A DNA stretch of 64,000 nucleotides from Schaalia cardiffensis (GCF_016405145.1 NZ_JAEKIA010000011.1:1-64000); one strand, 5' to 3'. Shown: positions 1 through 8,418, counted from the stretch's first letter. The notes: generated from the letters alone by a model not told the origin. Made by a program: numbers and translations.

Positions 1-273
1 TTTCCTCAAGATCTCGTTGGCGCGCCGCAGCTCCCGGTTCTCCTTCTCCAACTCCCGGATCCGCTGGGCATCCGCACTCGTCGTCCCCGCCCGAAGACCA
101 CCATCAATCTCCGAACGCTTCACCCAGGTACGCAACGCCTCAGGATGAACACCCAACTCACCAGCAATCCGAGCGATCGCACCCTTGGACCGCTCAGGAT
201 CCCGACGGGCCTCCAACGCCAACCGAGTCGCACGCTCACGCAACTCATCGAGATACTTCCTCGAACTCGTCAT
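1..273 (-). CDS. IS3-family transposase OrfA, 3' part beyond window edge
   Basis: Reading the minus strand from the ATG at 271-273 gives 91 uninterrupted codons running off the left edge. The product begins MTSSRKYLDELRERATRLAL. It has a helix-turn-helix with IARIAGELGVHPEALRTWV and then a leucine-zipper-like stretch (ELEKENRELRRANEIL). This is the layout of OrfA in IS3-family elements, where OrfA binds the terminal repeats and is frameshifted onto OrfB. OrfB of this copy would lie to the left of the window. Only the N-terminal part is visible, so intactness cannot be judged. Confidence 0.85.
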   Translation of the reverse strand, partial: MTSSRKYLDELRERATRLALEARRDPERSKGAIARIAGELGVHPEALRTWVKRSEIDGGLRAGTTSADAQRIRELEKENRELRRANEILRK

Positions 274-309
274 GACAGTGATCCTTTCCAATCATCACTG
301 CCTCTATCA
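1..309 (-). mobile_element. Right-hand end of an IS3-family insertion sequence
   Basis: This is the outer, orfA-proximal end of the element that encodes the minus-strand OrfA. Read on the minus strand, the sequence before the ATG starts TGATAGAGGCAGTG, so the element would end in CA at 308-309, in line with the TG...CA termini of the family. Immediately to the right lies an open frame of another transposase, which places the junction near 309. The exact boundary is inferred from the reading-frame break and was not confirmed by a target duplication. Confidence 0.6.
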
Positions 310-755
310 AACCCGGAGCGATTCACTACCTATCGCCAATGATTGATGTGTATGACGGCAAGGTCATCGCCGCTACCCATGCCTTGCACCCCACAACCAA
401 ACTGACCGCTGCTTGCCTGTCTAAGGCCATTGCTAGTGAACGCCCAGAACCAGGCTTGATCGTTCACACCGACCAAGGCATGCACTACCAACACATCTCC
501 TGGCGCACCCAGCTCGAAGCAGCCAAAGCGATCCAGTCCATGTCCCGCAAAGGCAACTGCTACGACAACTCACTGGCCGAGAACTTCTTCAGCCACCTCA
601 AAGCCGAGTTCTACCACCCGCAACGCTTCACCAGCGTCCAAGACTTCCTCACCAGGCTCCAGGACTACCTGACCTGGTACAACCACCACCGCATCCAAGA
701 ACGACTCAAGGGCCTGACCCCGGAAGAATTCCGAAACCAGGCCCTTGCAGCCTAG
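310..755 (+). pseudogene. IS3-family transposase OrfB, C-terminal remnant
   Basis: The open frame from about 312 to the TAG at 753-755 encodes the C-terminal half of an IS3/IS150-type DDE integrase. IHYLSPMIDVYDGKVI, HTDQGMHYQ (second catalytic Asp) and GNCYDNSLAENFFSHLKAEF (catalytic Glu), followed by the family's usual YNHHRIQERLKGLTPEEF ending, are all visible. The N-terminal part with the first catalytic Asp is absent and no start codon with a binding site precedes the frame. The ATG at 339 lies inside the conserved core. It looks like an older element cut by the minus-strand IS on its left, and it cannot be active. Confidence 0.85.
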
Positions 756-801
756 AACGACAGGTACCCTTTAACCCGTCCAACTAACGGGGAGCAGTCC
801 A
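310..801 (+). mobile_element. Truncated IS3-family element with right terminal repeat
   Basis: This remnant contains the OrfB fragment and the element's right end. After the OrfB stop, the sequence runs to GGGGAGCAGTCCA at 789-801. Reversed, this is TGGACTGCTCCCC, a terminus I recall from IS3-family elements of actinobacteria. No matching left repeat is present because the left part is missing. The end differs from that of the neighbouring minus-strand element, so two different insertion sequences are involved. Confidence 0.6.
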
Positions 802-833
802 AGACGCGGCCCCACCGAGAAGATCAGAAGGGG

Positions 834-2570
834 TCAGAGCGAAAGATCCGCTTCAAAATCCCCCTCTTCAAGGCGCTTCTTCACGTCCATGAGGTAGCGC
901 GACGCATCCGCTCCATCGACGAGACGGTGATCGTAGGAGAGGGAAATGTAGACCATGGAACGAATCGCGATCGATTCGGAACCATCCGCGGTCTTCACCA
1001 CCATCGGGCGCTTGACGATCGTACCGACGCCCATGATCGCCGTCTCGGGCATATTGAGAACCGGGGTGTCGAAGAGCGCGCCGGCGGAACCGGTGTTCGT
1101 GATGGTGAAGGTCGAGCCGGAGAGCTCATCGGGGCCGATCTTCGAATCGCGGGTGCGAGCGGCCAGATCGTTGATCGAGGCTGCAAGGCCGGGGATGTCC
1201 TTGGCTCCGGCATTCGCGATGACGGGAACAAGAAGGCCTCGCGGAGTGTCAACGGCGATGCCGATGTTCTCGTGGTCGAAGTAGGTGACCTCTTTCTCGT
1301 CGATCCTCGCATTGATCTTCGGGTGGTACTGAAGGGCTTCGGTTGCGGCCTTGACGAAGAAGGGCAAGAAGGTGAGCTTCGTTTTGTGAGTCGCAAGGAA
1401 GGCGTCCTTTGAACGGGCGCGCAGCGCGGCGACCTTCGTCACATCGACTTCGATGACGGTCGTCAGTTGGGCGGCAGTCTGCAAGGACTCGACCATGCGG
1501 CGGGCGATCGTCTGACGCAGGCGGCTCATCTTCTCGCTTGTGCCCCTCAAAGGCGAGGGTTCGCGGAGCTGGGTGGAGCGGGCCGGGGCTGAGGGGGCGG
1601 CGAGGGGCTGTACGGCCGTAGCCTTCGCAGCTTCGCGGGCTTTCACAGCAGCCTCGACGTCCTCGCGACGGATTCGCCCGCCGACGCCGGTGCCGGTGAC
1701 GGTGGACAGGTCAATGCCTGCCTCGCGGGCGAGTTTGCGCACGATCGGGGTGAGGTAGCCGGTCGTGGTGACTGCGCCGACGCTCTGGGGTGCAGATACA
1801 GCCGGGGCAGGAGCCACAGGTGCAGGTGCGGCCGGAGCCGGAGCAGCCGGGGCGGGAGCCACAGGTGCAGGTGCGACTGGAGCCGGAGCAGCCGGGGCGG
1901 AAGCCACAGGTGCAGGTGCGGCCGGAGCCGGAGCAGGGGCTGCCGCAGCTGCGGACGCAGGAGCTGAAGGTGCCAAAGCAGAGATGATCGCGACAACAGT
2001 GCCGACCTCGACAGTCTCATCTTCGTCGACACGAATCTCCGCGAGGAAGCCCGAAACCGGGGAGGGAACCTCTGAATCGACCTTATCGGTCGACACCTCC
2101 AAGAGCGGTTCATCGGCCTCGACCGGGTCGCCAACAGCCTTCAGCCAGGTGGTGACGGTGCCTTCGGTGACGGACTCGCCAAGAGCGGGCATGAGGACCT
2201 CGGTGCCTTCGATGCCGCCCGCGGGAGCGGCGGGCGCCGGAGTCGGAGTGGGAGCCGCGGGTGCAGCTGGAGCCGGTGCGGCGGGAGCCTCGGGAACAGC
2301 TGGAGCCGCCTCAGCCTGGGCAGGGGCTTCGGAGGCGTCGCCGATACGGGCGATCACAGTGCCGACCTCGACGGTCTCATCCTCGGGGACGACGATCTGA
2401 AGAAGAACGCCCGCAACCGGGGAGGGAACCTCGGAATCGACCTTGTCAGTGGACACCTCAACGATGGGCTCATCGACGTCAACGGTGTCGCCGACGGACT
2501 TCAGCCAGGTGGTGACGGTGCCTTCGGTCACCGATTCGCCCAATGCGGGCATGAGAACATCAGTTGCCAT
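834..2570 (-). CDS. sucB: Dihydrolipoamide acyltransferase, E2 of 2-oxoacid dehydrogenase complex
   Basis: This 578-residue E2 protein transfers acyl groups from a lipoyl arm to CoA in a pyruvate or 2-oxoglutarate dehydrogenase complex. Two lipoyl domains are visible, with the DKVDSE lysines at K43 and K163. They are joined by Ala/Pro-rich linkers, the second very repetitive (APAPVAPAP type, about 200-262). A subunit-binding domain follows (about 272-308, LTPIVRKLAREAGIDLS). The catalytic domain ends with YDHRLVDG (H548, D552). The ATG at 2568-2570 was chosen because AAGGAGAG precedes it and the lipoyl domain starts at once; a longer upstream frame lacks such support. lpdA lies 25 nt upstream on the same strand, so the two are probably co-transcribed. 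The sequence does not settle whether it is SucB or the dual-use DlaT type of actinobacteria. Confidence 0.93.
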   Translation of the reverse strand: MATDVLMPALGESVTEGTVTTWLKSVGDTVDVDEPIVEVSTDKVDSEVPSPVAGVLLQIVVPEDETVEVGTVIARIGDASEAPAQAEAAPAVPEAPAAPAPAAPAAPTPTPAPAAPAGGIEGTEVLMPALGESVTEGTVTTWLKAVGDPVEADEPLLEVSTDKVDSEVPSPVSGFLAEIRVDEDETVEVGTVVAIISALAPSAPASAAAAAPAPAPAAPAPVASAPAAPAPVAPAPVAPAPAAPAPAAPAPVAPAPAVSAPQSVGAVTTTGYLTPIVRKLAREAGIDLSTVTGTGVGGRIRREDVEAAVKAREAAKATAVQPLAAPSAPARSTQLREPSPLRGTSEKMSRLRQTIARRMVESLQTAAQLTTVIEVDVTKVAALRARSKDAFLATHKTKLTFLPFFVKAATEALQYHPKINARIDEKEVTYFDHENIGIAVDTPRGLLVPVIANAGAKDIPGLAASINDLAARTRDSKIGPDELSGSTFTITNTGSAGALFDTPVLNMPETAIMGVGTIVKRPMVVKTADGSESIAIRSMVYISLSYDHRLVDGADASRYLMDVKKRLEEGDFEADLSL

Positions 2571-2595
2571 TGTCTCTCTCCTTGGAAGTCTGTGC

Positions 2596-3969
2596 TCAGT
2601 TGTGGGCGTGAAGGGGCTTGCCGGCAAGAGCCATGGCGGCCTCGCCGATCGATTCGTTCTGGCTGGGGTGGGCGTGGATGAGCGAAGCGACATCGGAGGG
2701 GTAGGCCTCCCAGTTCACCATGAGCTCACCTTCACCGATCTGCTCGCCGATACGCGAACCGATCCCATGGAAGCCGACGATGGGGCCGTTCTCAACAGAG
2801 ATGAGCTTGATGAAGCCCGCAGTTCCGAGAATATTCGACTTCCCATTGCCCGCAAGGTTGTATTCGACCGTGCGAACCGCGTCGCCGTACTTCTCGCGAG
2901 CTGCCCGCTCAGTCAGTCCGACCGAAGCGATCTCGGGTTCGCTAAAGGTCACGCGGGGGATCCCGGACTCGTCAATGACGGCGGGGTTGAGGCCCGCGAT
3001 GTCCTCGGCAACGAAAATGCCCTGGAGGAAGCCGCGGTGCGCGAGCTGCAAACCGGGAACAATATCGCCAACCGCGCGGATCGAGCCAACGCCGGTGCGC
3101 AGACGCTCATCAACGAGGACGAAACCGCGATCCATACGGATGCCCGCTTCCTCATAACCCAGCCCCTGGGTGACGGGGCCACGGCCGACTGCAACGAGGA
3201 GGATATCCGCGTCGAAGGTCTTACCGGTCTCAGTCGACACGTGAACGCCGTTCTCATCCTGAGTCGCTCCCGAGAAACGAGTGTTCGTGTGGAAGGCGAT
3301 GCCGCGCTTGCGGTAAGCGCGCTCGAGCTGTTTGGAGACCGCCTCGTCCTCGTTGTTCGCAAGGTGGGGGAGCGCTTCGATGATCGTGACCTCGGCGCCG
3401 AAGGAACGCCACACGGAGGCGAACTCCAGGCCGATCACTCCGCCGCCGAGGATGATCGCCGAACGCGGCACCCAATCCATTTGGAGCGCCTGATCGGAAG
3501 AGATGACCCTCCCACCGATCTCCAGACCCGGGATCGAACGGGAGTAGGAACCGGTCGCGAGGACGATATGACGGCCGCTGAGGACGCGTCCGTTGACCTC
3601 GACGCTGTTGTCTGAGACGAGACGGCCCCAACCGGACACGATCTCGACCTTGCGCGAGGAGAGGAGCCCCTGGAGGCCCTTGTACAGCTTCGTGATGACC
3701 GAGTCACGGTAGGCGCCAACCTTGGCCATATCGACGCCCTGGAAGCTTGAGAGGATTCCGAATGTTTCGGATTCGCGGACCGCGTCGGCGGTTTCGGCGG
3801 CGTGCAGGTAGGCCTTCGTGGGGATGCATCCGCGATGCAAACAGGTGCCACCCACCTTGTCGCCTTCAACGAGGGCGACCTTCATGCCAAGCTGTGCGGC
3901 CCGAAGGGCGGTCGCGTAACCGCCTGAACCTGCACCGAGGATCACGATGTCGTATTCCGCTTCAGTCAC
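2596..3969 (-). CDS. lpdA: Dihydrolipoyl dehydrogenase (E3)
   Basis: This 457-residue flavoprotein reoxidises dihydrolipoyl groups of E2 and passes electrons to NAD+. The N-terminal FAD-binding GAGSGG (12-17), the redox-active disulfide motif C43-LHRG-C48, a second dinucleotide site ILGGGVIGLEFA and the C-terminal HAHPSQNES base region are all present. The length is normal for the family. The GTG at 3967-3969 was chosen because AGGAG lies 8 nt before it; an upstream ATG adds seven residues without a binding site. It is the first gene of a two-gene unit with the E2 gene. Confidence 0.95.
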   Translation of the reverse strand: MTEAEYDIVILGAGSGGYATALRAAQLGMKVALVEGDKVGGTCLHRGCIPTKAYLHAAETADAVRESETFGILSSFQGVDMAKVGAYRDSVITKLYKGLQGLLSSRKVEIVSGWGRLVSDNSVEVNGRVLSGRHIVLATGSYSRSIPGLEIGGRVISSDQALQMDWVPRSAIILGGGVIGLEFASVWRSFGAEVTIIEALPHLANNEDEAVSKQLERAYRKRGIAFHTNTRFSGATQDENGVHVSTETGKTFDADILLVAVGRGPVTQGLGYEEAGIRMDRGFVLVDERLRTGVGSIRAVGDIVPGLQLAHRGFLQGIFVAEDIAGLNPAVIDESGIPRVTFSEPEIASVGLTERAAREKYGDAVRTVEYNLAGNGKSNILGTAGFIKLISVENGPIVGFHGIGSRIGEQIGEGELMVNWEAYPSDVASLIHAHPSQNESIGEAAMALAGKPLHAHN

Positions 3970-4135
3970 GAAAACCACTCCTTGAATCAATCTTTGATCA
4001 TCCGGGCAGCGTCGCCCAGGCTAGGCCCATTGTCCCACTCGTTCTGAATGATGTCGCGGGGGTGAAGCGCACATTCGAGGTGCAACCGCACACACCGGAC
4101 TGGCCACCTTGAACCGTCGTGAAGGAGAAGGCGAT

Positions 4136-4141
4136 TAGGAT
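4136..4141 (+). promoter_or_regulatory. -10 element (TAGGAT), leaderless start at 4149
   Basis: TAGGAT lies 7 nt before the ATG, the spacing expected when transcription begins at the start codon. No -35 box is obvious. Confidence 0.5.
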
Positions 4142-4148
4142 CGTGAGT

Positions 4149-4682
4149 ATGTCCGATAAACCCGAAGTCTCCCGCCCGAGTTCTTCCGGCTCCGCTCCTG
4201 CGCCTGGAGGCGTAGTCGATGATCGCCCGCGCGCCCTCGGCCTCGGACGCCTCGTTATGGCCGCCTTCTGGGGGATCGGAATATGGACGAGCAGCGTCGC
4301 AGTCGTGGATCTTCTCGACCATCGCGAAGCCTCCTGGTGGCCGCACCTGTGTGCCCTCCTCGCCGGGATCGTCTACCTCCTTGCCGCGATCGCGCTGACG
4401 CACAATGGGCGGCGCATGAGGATCCTCGGCTGGGCGTGCATTGGCACAACGATCATGGTCCCGATCCTGGTGAGCATCTCAGGAATTGGCCGTGCATACC
4501 CGAATGGGCCCCGAACCCTCTGGGCAGCTTTCGGTTCGGACTTCTTCTACCTGCCACTGCTCGTCTCCGTGATCGGGGCGGCGTGGATGTGGTACTCCAA
4601 CCCGCGCAGGATCGTTGAGATCGCCGAACAGGTTGAGCGTCCTACCCGTGCCCGCAAGGAGAATCGGGAGTCCGCCGAATGA
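4149..4682 (+). CDS. Small four-helix membrane protein of unknown function
   Basis: The 177-residue product has a short polar, Ser/Pro-rich N-terminus followed by four hydrophobic segments (around 45-70, 78-102, 110-130 and 143-162) and a charged C-terminus. I do not recognise a family motif. The ATG at 4149 lies 7 nt after TAGGAT (4136-4141), which suggests a leaderless transcript; an in-frame GTG at 4119 is less likely. It is divergent from lpdA and convergent with trmL. The last codons overlap the first copy of a 24-bp direct repeat that recurs after the stop. Confidence 0.7.
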   Translation: MSDKPEVSRPSSSGSAPAPGGVVDDRPRALGLGRLVMAAFWGIGIWTSSVAVVDLLDHREASWWPHLCALLAGIVYLLAAIALTHNGRRMRILGWACIGTTIMVPILVSISGIGRAYPNGPRTLWAAFGSDFFYLPLLVSVIGAAWMWYSNPRRIVEIAEQVERPTRARKENRESAE

Positions 4683-4729
4683 CCACCCCGCGCCACGCCG
4701 TTCTCCCCGTGCCCGCAAGGAGAATCGGG
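4645..4729. repeat. Direct repeat, 24 bp, two identical copies
   Basis: The sequence starting CCCGTGCCCGCAAGGAGAAT occurs identically at 4645-4668 and 4706-4729, 61 bp apart. The first copy is in the 3' end of the membrane-protein gene and the second is after its stop. The 61-bp period is not a multiple of three. Confidence 0.85.
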
Positions 4730-4792
4730 GAGAAGTAGGGGCCTGCATGCGGACAAGCTGTGGGCTCGGCTACTCGAGCAGACTCTTTCAGC

Positions 4793-4858
4793 GAGGCTCG
4801 CACTCCTCTTTCATGAGGTTCACACTCCTCCTCCGCGAGGTTCACACTCCTCCGGGGA
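4793..4858. repeat. Three tandem 22-bp repeats overlapping the trmL 3' end
   Basis: Units start at 4793, 4815 and 4837, each beginning GAGG(C/T)TC(G/A)CACTCCT with a variable tail. The stop codon and last codons of the minus-strand trmL gene lie inside the third unit, so the repeat forms the end of that protein. Confidence 0.8.
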
Positions 4859-5303
4859 ATCCGAGGGAGCCCCACGCGTGGTAAAGGGCGATCGACGCGG
4901 AGTTCGCGAGGTTGAGGGAACGAACCCCCTTGGCCATATGAATACGGACATGCGCGTTCACCCGAGGATGGTTCAGTGCCTCTTCGGATAGTCCGACGGA
5001 TTCTCGGCCGAAAAGAAGCCCATCACCATCGGAATACTCCACATCGGTGAACATGTGCTTCGCATGCCCCGTGAAGGCCCAGACCTTCCCGGGCACTTTT
5101 GCGAGTGCCGAATCCAGATCCGGATGAACGACGACATGCGCGAGATCGTGATAGTCGAGGCCCGCCCGGCGCAGCTTCGCATCGTCCATATCAAAGCCGA
5201 GGGGCTCGACGAGGTGGAGCATCGCCCCAGTGCATGCGGACAAACGGATGGCGGCACCAGAGTTCCCGGGAATCTCGGGCTCGAAGAAGACGAGGTGAAG
5301 CAT
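4842..5303 (-). CDS. trmL: tRNA (cytidine/uridine-34-2'-O)-methyltransferase TrmL
   Basis: This 153-residue SPOUT-class methyltransferase would 2'-O-methylate the wobble base of leucine tRNAs using S-adenosylmethionine. The start LVFFEPEIPGNSGAAIRL, the mid motif LLFGRESVGL and the C-terminal RSLNLANSASIALYHAW form the trefoil-knot cofactor site typical of TrmL/CspR. The length matches the family. The last residues (after HAWGSL) are encoded inside a tandem repeat. On the minus strand CAGGAT lies 6 nt before the ATG, possibly a weak -10 of a leaderless promoter. Confidence 0.93.
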   Translation of the reverse strand: MLHLVFFEPEIPGNSGAAIRLSACTGAMLHLVEPLGFDMDDAKLRRAGLDYHDLAHVVVHPDLDSALAKVPGKVWAFTGHAKHMFTDVEYSDGDGLLFGRESVGLSEEALNHPRVNAHVRIHMAKGVRSLNLANSASIALYHAWGSLGFPGGV

Positions 5304-5366
5304 GGGCCTATCCTGCCCTGCCTCGTCGAGCGCAGGCGAATTCGAGTTCAGGCGAATGGGGTGGGC

Positions 5367-5900
5367 TCAGGGGATCTCGTGGGTGACGGTGATTCTGGCG
5401 CGGGCGATGGTGTGGCTCAGCATCTGCGCCGCGCAAGCCGCCGGTGTGGCCTCGTCATCGAGGCCCAGGGTGTCGAGGTCGAGGGCGTGGATGGCGAAGA
5501 TGTAACGGTGCGGGCGATCTCCCTTCGGAGGGGCAGCGCCGAAATAGTCCGATCCTCCATGATCGACGCGGATATGGAATGCTGCGCCATCGAGTTCCAG
5601 ATCGGATTTGCCTGCCCCCTGGGAAAGGGAGGTCTGCTCGGGGGCGAGGTCGAGGATCATCCAATGCCACCATCCCGAAGGTGTGGGCGCGTCTGGGTCG
5701 AAGCAGGTGAGGGCGAAGGAGCGCGTCTCGGGCGGGAAGCCCTCCCAGTGCAGTTGCGGGGAGATGGAGCCGCCGGCCTCGGTCGCTGAGTGGGGCATTG
5801 GAGCCCCATCGACGAGCTCGTGTGAAGTCACAGTGAATGAGGGGACGGGAGGAAGTGAATCGTAGGGGTCGGGGGCGATGGGGCGATTGAGCAGGTCCAT
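5367..5900 (-). CDS. YbhB/YbcL-family (PEBP-like) protein
   Basis: The 177-residue product belongs to the phosphatidylethanolamine-binding/Raf-kinase-inhibitor-like fold. Conserved features are DPDAPTPSGWWHW and GAAPPKGDRPHRYIF, which line the anion-binding pocket in this family. There is no signal peptide, so it is cytoplasmic. GGAGAG sits just upstream of the ATG at 5898-5900. The bacterial role of this family is poorly defined and nothing in the neighbourhood narrows it. Confidence 0.88.
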   Translation of the reverse strand: MDLLNRPIAPDPYDSLPPVPSFTVTSHELVDGAPMPHSATEAGGSISPQLHWEGFPPETRSFALTCFDPDAPTPSGWWHWMILDLAPEQTSLSQGAGKSDLELDGAAFHIRVDHGGSDYFGAAPPKGDRPHRYIFAIHALDLDTLGLDDEATPAACAAQMLSHTIARARITVTHEIP

Positions 5901-6211
5901 GTCTCTCCTTTAGATCTCCCCTTAAGTTTCCTCCTTTTTCGAGTGTGCGGGGTGCTTCTTGAAAAGCGGGGCGGTGCGTCTAGAAGCGGGGTCGTGCGGA
6001 TGGCACGCCTGGGGACCTTCCCCTGGTGAGCCCGGGCTTGTGTTGCGGGTGGGGTGTTCCTCCTGTGAGGGGGATGCGCGACTTTTCGAGTCTCGTGGTC
6101 TGGGCCTACAAGGGGTGTTCTTCCCTTCAGGGCATGAGAGTTCGGGGGATGTACGAATTCAGGACTGATATGAGTTCTTGAAGACGGGACGCAGATGTCT
6201 GAGGGAGTTCC

Positions 6212-6217
6212 TATACT
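6212..6217 (+). promoter_or_regulatory. imuA -10 element (TATACT)
   Basis: TATACT is immediately upstream of the LexA box, so LexA bound at 6219-6234 would cover the transcription start. Confidence 0.55.
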
Positions 6218-6218
6218 G

Positions 6219-6234
6219 TCGAACACCTGTTCGA
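6219..6234. promoter_or_regulatory. LexA (SOS) box upstream of imuA
   Basis: TCGAACACCTGTTCGA is a near-perfect inverted repeat and fits the actinobacterial/Gram-positive SOS consensus CGAAC-N4-GTTCG. It lies between the -10 box and the imuA coding region, the expected place for repression until DNA damage. Confidence 0.93.
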
Positions 6235-6264
6235 GTTAAGGGTGTGTTCGCCAGGGGGTGGGGG

Positions 6265-6738
6265 ATGGAATCCGCGGCGCAGCGTCTGCGCAGGGCCCGA
6301 GAAGCACTGCGCGCTGCAGAATATGGGAGCGGTCTCACCCGCTCGCCCTCCCTAGGGGAAAAGAGTGGCGCAATCCACCATGTCGAGGGCGGACGTGCGG
6401 CGCTCATCAATGCTCTCATTGACCTCCTTCCCGCCCGAGGCTGGGCGGGACTCCTCGGAGTTGCAGACTTCGGCTGGGAGGCCGCCGCCCGTGCAGGACT
6501 CGACTTGGAACGCGTCTTAACAATCCCGGACCCGAAAGAAGAGCCCGACAGGATCGCAGCCCTCCTCATTGAATCTTTCGATGTCGTCTGCATCGGAGAA
6601 GGACTCCTGAATCTTCGCGAAAGACGAACCCTGGCAGCGAAAGCGCGCTCTTGTCAGTGCACGATCCTCTTGGAGCAGGCGTGGACGGGGATTTCTCGCC
6701 CCTATGGGCTTTCGCCTTTACAGGCGGTGGCCTCATGA
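6265..6738 (+). CDS. imuA: ImuA-like accessory protein of the mutasome
   Basis: The 157-residue product overlaps imuB by 4 nt (ATGA) and is the first gene after the SOS box. It resembles the shortened, RecA/SulA-like actinobacterial ImuA' proteins by position and a weak core (GGRAALINALIDLLPARGWAGLLGV). I see no Walker A motif. ImuA' is required, with ImuB, for damage-induced mutagenesis by DnaE2 in mycobacteria. The ATG at 6265 was chosen for its match to the start of the conserved part; an in-frame GTG at 6244 is possible. The assignment depends largely on context. Confidence 0.7.
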   Translation: MESAAQRLRRAREALRAAEYGSGLTRSPSLGEKSGAIHHVEGGRAALINALIDLLPARGWAGLLGVADFGWEAAARAGLDLERVLTIPDPKEEPDRIAALLIESFDVVCIGEGLLNLRERRTLAAKARSCQCTILLEQAWTGISRPYGLSPLQAVAS

Positions 6739-8348
6739 GGCGCCTGAGCCTGTGGATCCCCGATTGGCCCCTGGCCTCCCTCGTCCTTGATCTTCCGCCG
6801 GGGGCTGCGGGAGCCGTCGCCCGCAAGGAGAAGATCGAATGCGCCTCCATGCTCGCCAGAAAGGCGGGAGTCCGCGCGGGAATGAGAGTCGTCACAGCCC
6901 AGTACCTGTGCCCCGAGCTCATCATCCTTCCCCGAGACGAGGACCGGGAGGGACGCACTTTCGAGACTGTCCTTGAAGCTTTCGACTCTGTCGCCGCTGG
7001 AGTCGTTTCCTTGCGTCCAGGTGTGGCCTGGGCGCCGGCCAGAGGTGCTGCGCGTTGGCACGGAGGAGAAGAAGAGGCTGCTCGCGCACTCGTGGAGACG
7101 ATCAGTGATCTCACAGGACTGGAAGCTTTCGTTGGCATCGCCGAAGGGCCCCTCGCCTCCTTCGCCGCCGCGAAACTCCACAGGATCATCCCGCCTCGGG
7201 AGAACCTCGAATTCCTCGGAGCCCGCCCTCTTAGAGAGTGCTTGCCTTTCCTTCCCCCTCGATTGCAAGAAGAAGGGAAAGAGGGGATCCTCCTTCTCCA
7301 CGACCTCGGGATTAGGACCTGCGGGGAACTCCTGAATCTTGGAAGGGGACAACTCCTCGCACGTTTCGGTGCGATAGCAGAGCCGCTGATCACCCTCGCC
7401 TCCGGCGGGGAAGTCGCTCTTCGCCCTCCCGAGCGGATTGTGCAAGACTACAGCGTCGAAATTGAGATCGACGAAGCCGCCCACTCGATTGATCAGATCC
7501 TCCTTTCCGTTCGGCGTGCCGCCATTGAACTGGCAGAAGGACTCGCAGGCGCTGGACTGCAAGCCGACGCCCTCGGAGTATCAATCGAAGCTGCGGGGGA
7601 AAGAGCTCGCTGTCGACGCTGGCAGGGAGTGGATCTTCTCGACCCCGATAGCATCATTGAACGTGTGAGATGGCAGCTCAAAGGCTGGGCCGAGCTGCTC
7701 GGAACACAAGAAGGCCCCAGTGGTGGGGCTACGGCCGTTATCCTCACGGCCCTTTCGCCCTATACGGGCGCCCCCTCCATTCCACTCTGGGGAAAAGATA
7801 ATGAGCGTGCGCGGATCGAAAGGACCGCCGAACGGCTCCAATCCCTCCTCGGAATTGAAGGAGTGCGTGTCCCAAGACTCCAAGGAGGATGGGATCCACG
7901 CACCCGCGTGCAACTGCTCACCTGGGCAAATGTTGAGCAGTCCCTGACATCCCGTGAAGCACTCACGCCCCGCGAAGGCGAGTGGGAGGGGAGCGTCGAC
8001 TCCGCCCCCGCGACTCTCCTTGATTCTCCCGTGCCGGTCGAACTCCTCAGCATCGAGGGTGAAGCCGTCAGCGTGAACTCCAGGGGGATCATCTCTTCGC
8101 AACCTCGTTTCCTGCGCCTCAAAAGAGGGGAGAAGAAGATCGCCCAGAGCCTGAGAAGCATCTTCGCTACAGGAAGAACCCTCGACGTCGAAAAAAGAGC
8201 AGGTCCATGGATGATTCGCGGGAGATGGTGGGACCAGGACGAACTCCACGGCCCGCGCATCTACTTGCGCCTCGGCGCTGAACACAGCCCGGATTTCCTC
8301 CTCGTGAATCGAGAGGGGCAATGGATGATCGAAGGGATATACGACTGA
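6735..8348 (+). CDS. imuB: ImuB, Y-family polymerase-like mutasome protein
   Basis: The 537-residue protein starts RRLSLWIPDWPL, the characteristic ImuB opening, and follows the Y-family layout with a helix-hairpin-helix-like segment (LGIRTCGELLNLGRGQLLARFG). ImuB proteins are adaptors that bring DnaE2 to the beta clamp and lack the catalytic carboxylates of true Y-family polymerases. I likewise see no canonical DxD/SxDE motifs. The ATG at 6735 overlaps the imuA stop as ATGA, which makes translational coupling likely. The upstream frame extension is an artefact of that overlap. Confidence 0.9.
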   Translation: MRRLSLWIPDWPLASLVLDLPPGAAGAVARKEKIECASMLARKAGVRAGMRVVTAQYLCPELIILPRDEDREGRTFETVLEAFDSVAAGVVSLRPGVAWAPARGAARWHGGEEEAARALVETISDLTGLEAFVGIAEGPLASFAAAKLHRIIPPRENLEFLGARPLRECLPFLPPRLQEEGKEGILLLHDLGIRTCGELLNLGRGQLLARFGAIAEPLITLASGGEVALRPPERIVQDYSVEIEIDEAAHSIDQILLSVRRAAIELAEGLAGAGLQADALGVSIEAAGERARCRRWQGVDLLDPDSIIERVRWQLKGWAELLGTQEGPSGGATAVILTALSPYTGAPSIPLWGKDNERARIERTAERLQSLLGIEGVRVPRLQGGWDPRTRVQLLTWANVEQSLTSREALTPREGEWEGSVDSAPATLLDSPVPVELLSIEGEAVSVNSRGIISSQPRFLRLKRGEKKIAQSLRSIFATGRTLDVEKRAGPWMIRGRWWDQDELHGPRIYLRLGAEHSPDFLLVNREGQWMIEGIYD

Positions 8349-8406
8349 ATGAAGAACACGGTGACGCGGGCGCCCCCATGCTCTCCTCTGCCTACGAGTG
8401 AAGGAA

Positions 8407-8412
8407 TAAACT
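8407..8412 (+). promoter_or_regulatory. -10 element (TAAACT), leaderless start at 8419
   Basis: TAAACT is 6 nt before the ATG of the SNF2 helicase gene, suggesting its own leaderless promoter in addition to any readthrough from imuB. No SOS box is adjacent. Confidence 0.5.
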
Positions 8413-8418
8413 GAGAGG

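Larger units (their letters stand above)
5901..6264. other. Intergenic region upstream of imuA
   Basis: Divergent intergenic stretch of about 360 nt. The right part holds the imuA promoter (TATACT at 6212-6217) and a LexA box. The left part has short reiterated strings (for example AAGCGGGG, twice) and no convincing gene on either strand. Confidence 0.6.

Noticed and set aside
1765-2400. Long plus-strand Ala/Gly-rich frame opposite sucB
   Set aside because: It is the antisense shadow of the Ala/Pro-rich linker and lipoyl domains of the E2 gene.
2443-3615. 390-codon plus-strand frame opposite lpdA
   Set aside because: It is antisense to lpdA, which has complete motifs and a ribosome binding site; long shadow frames are usual at this GC content.
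4615-4884. Plus-strand frame across the repeats before trmL
   Set aside because: It runs through low-complexity repeats and into trmL on the other strand, with no family resemblance.
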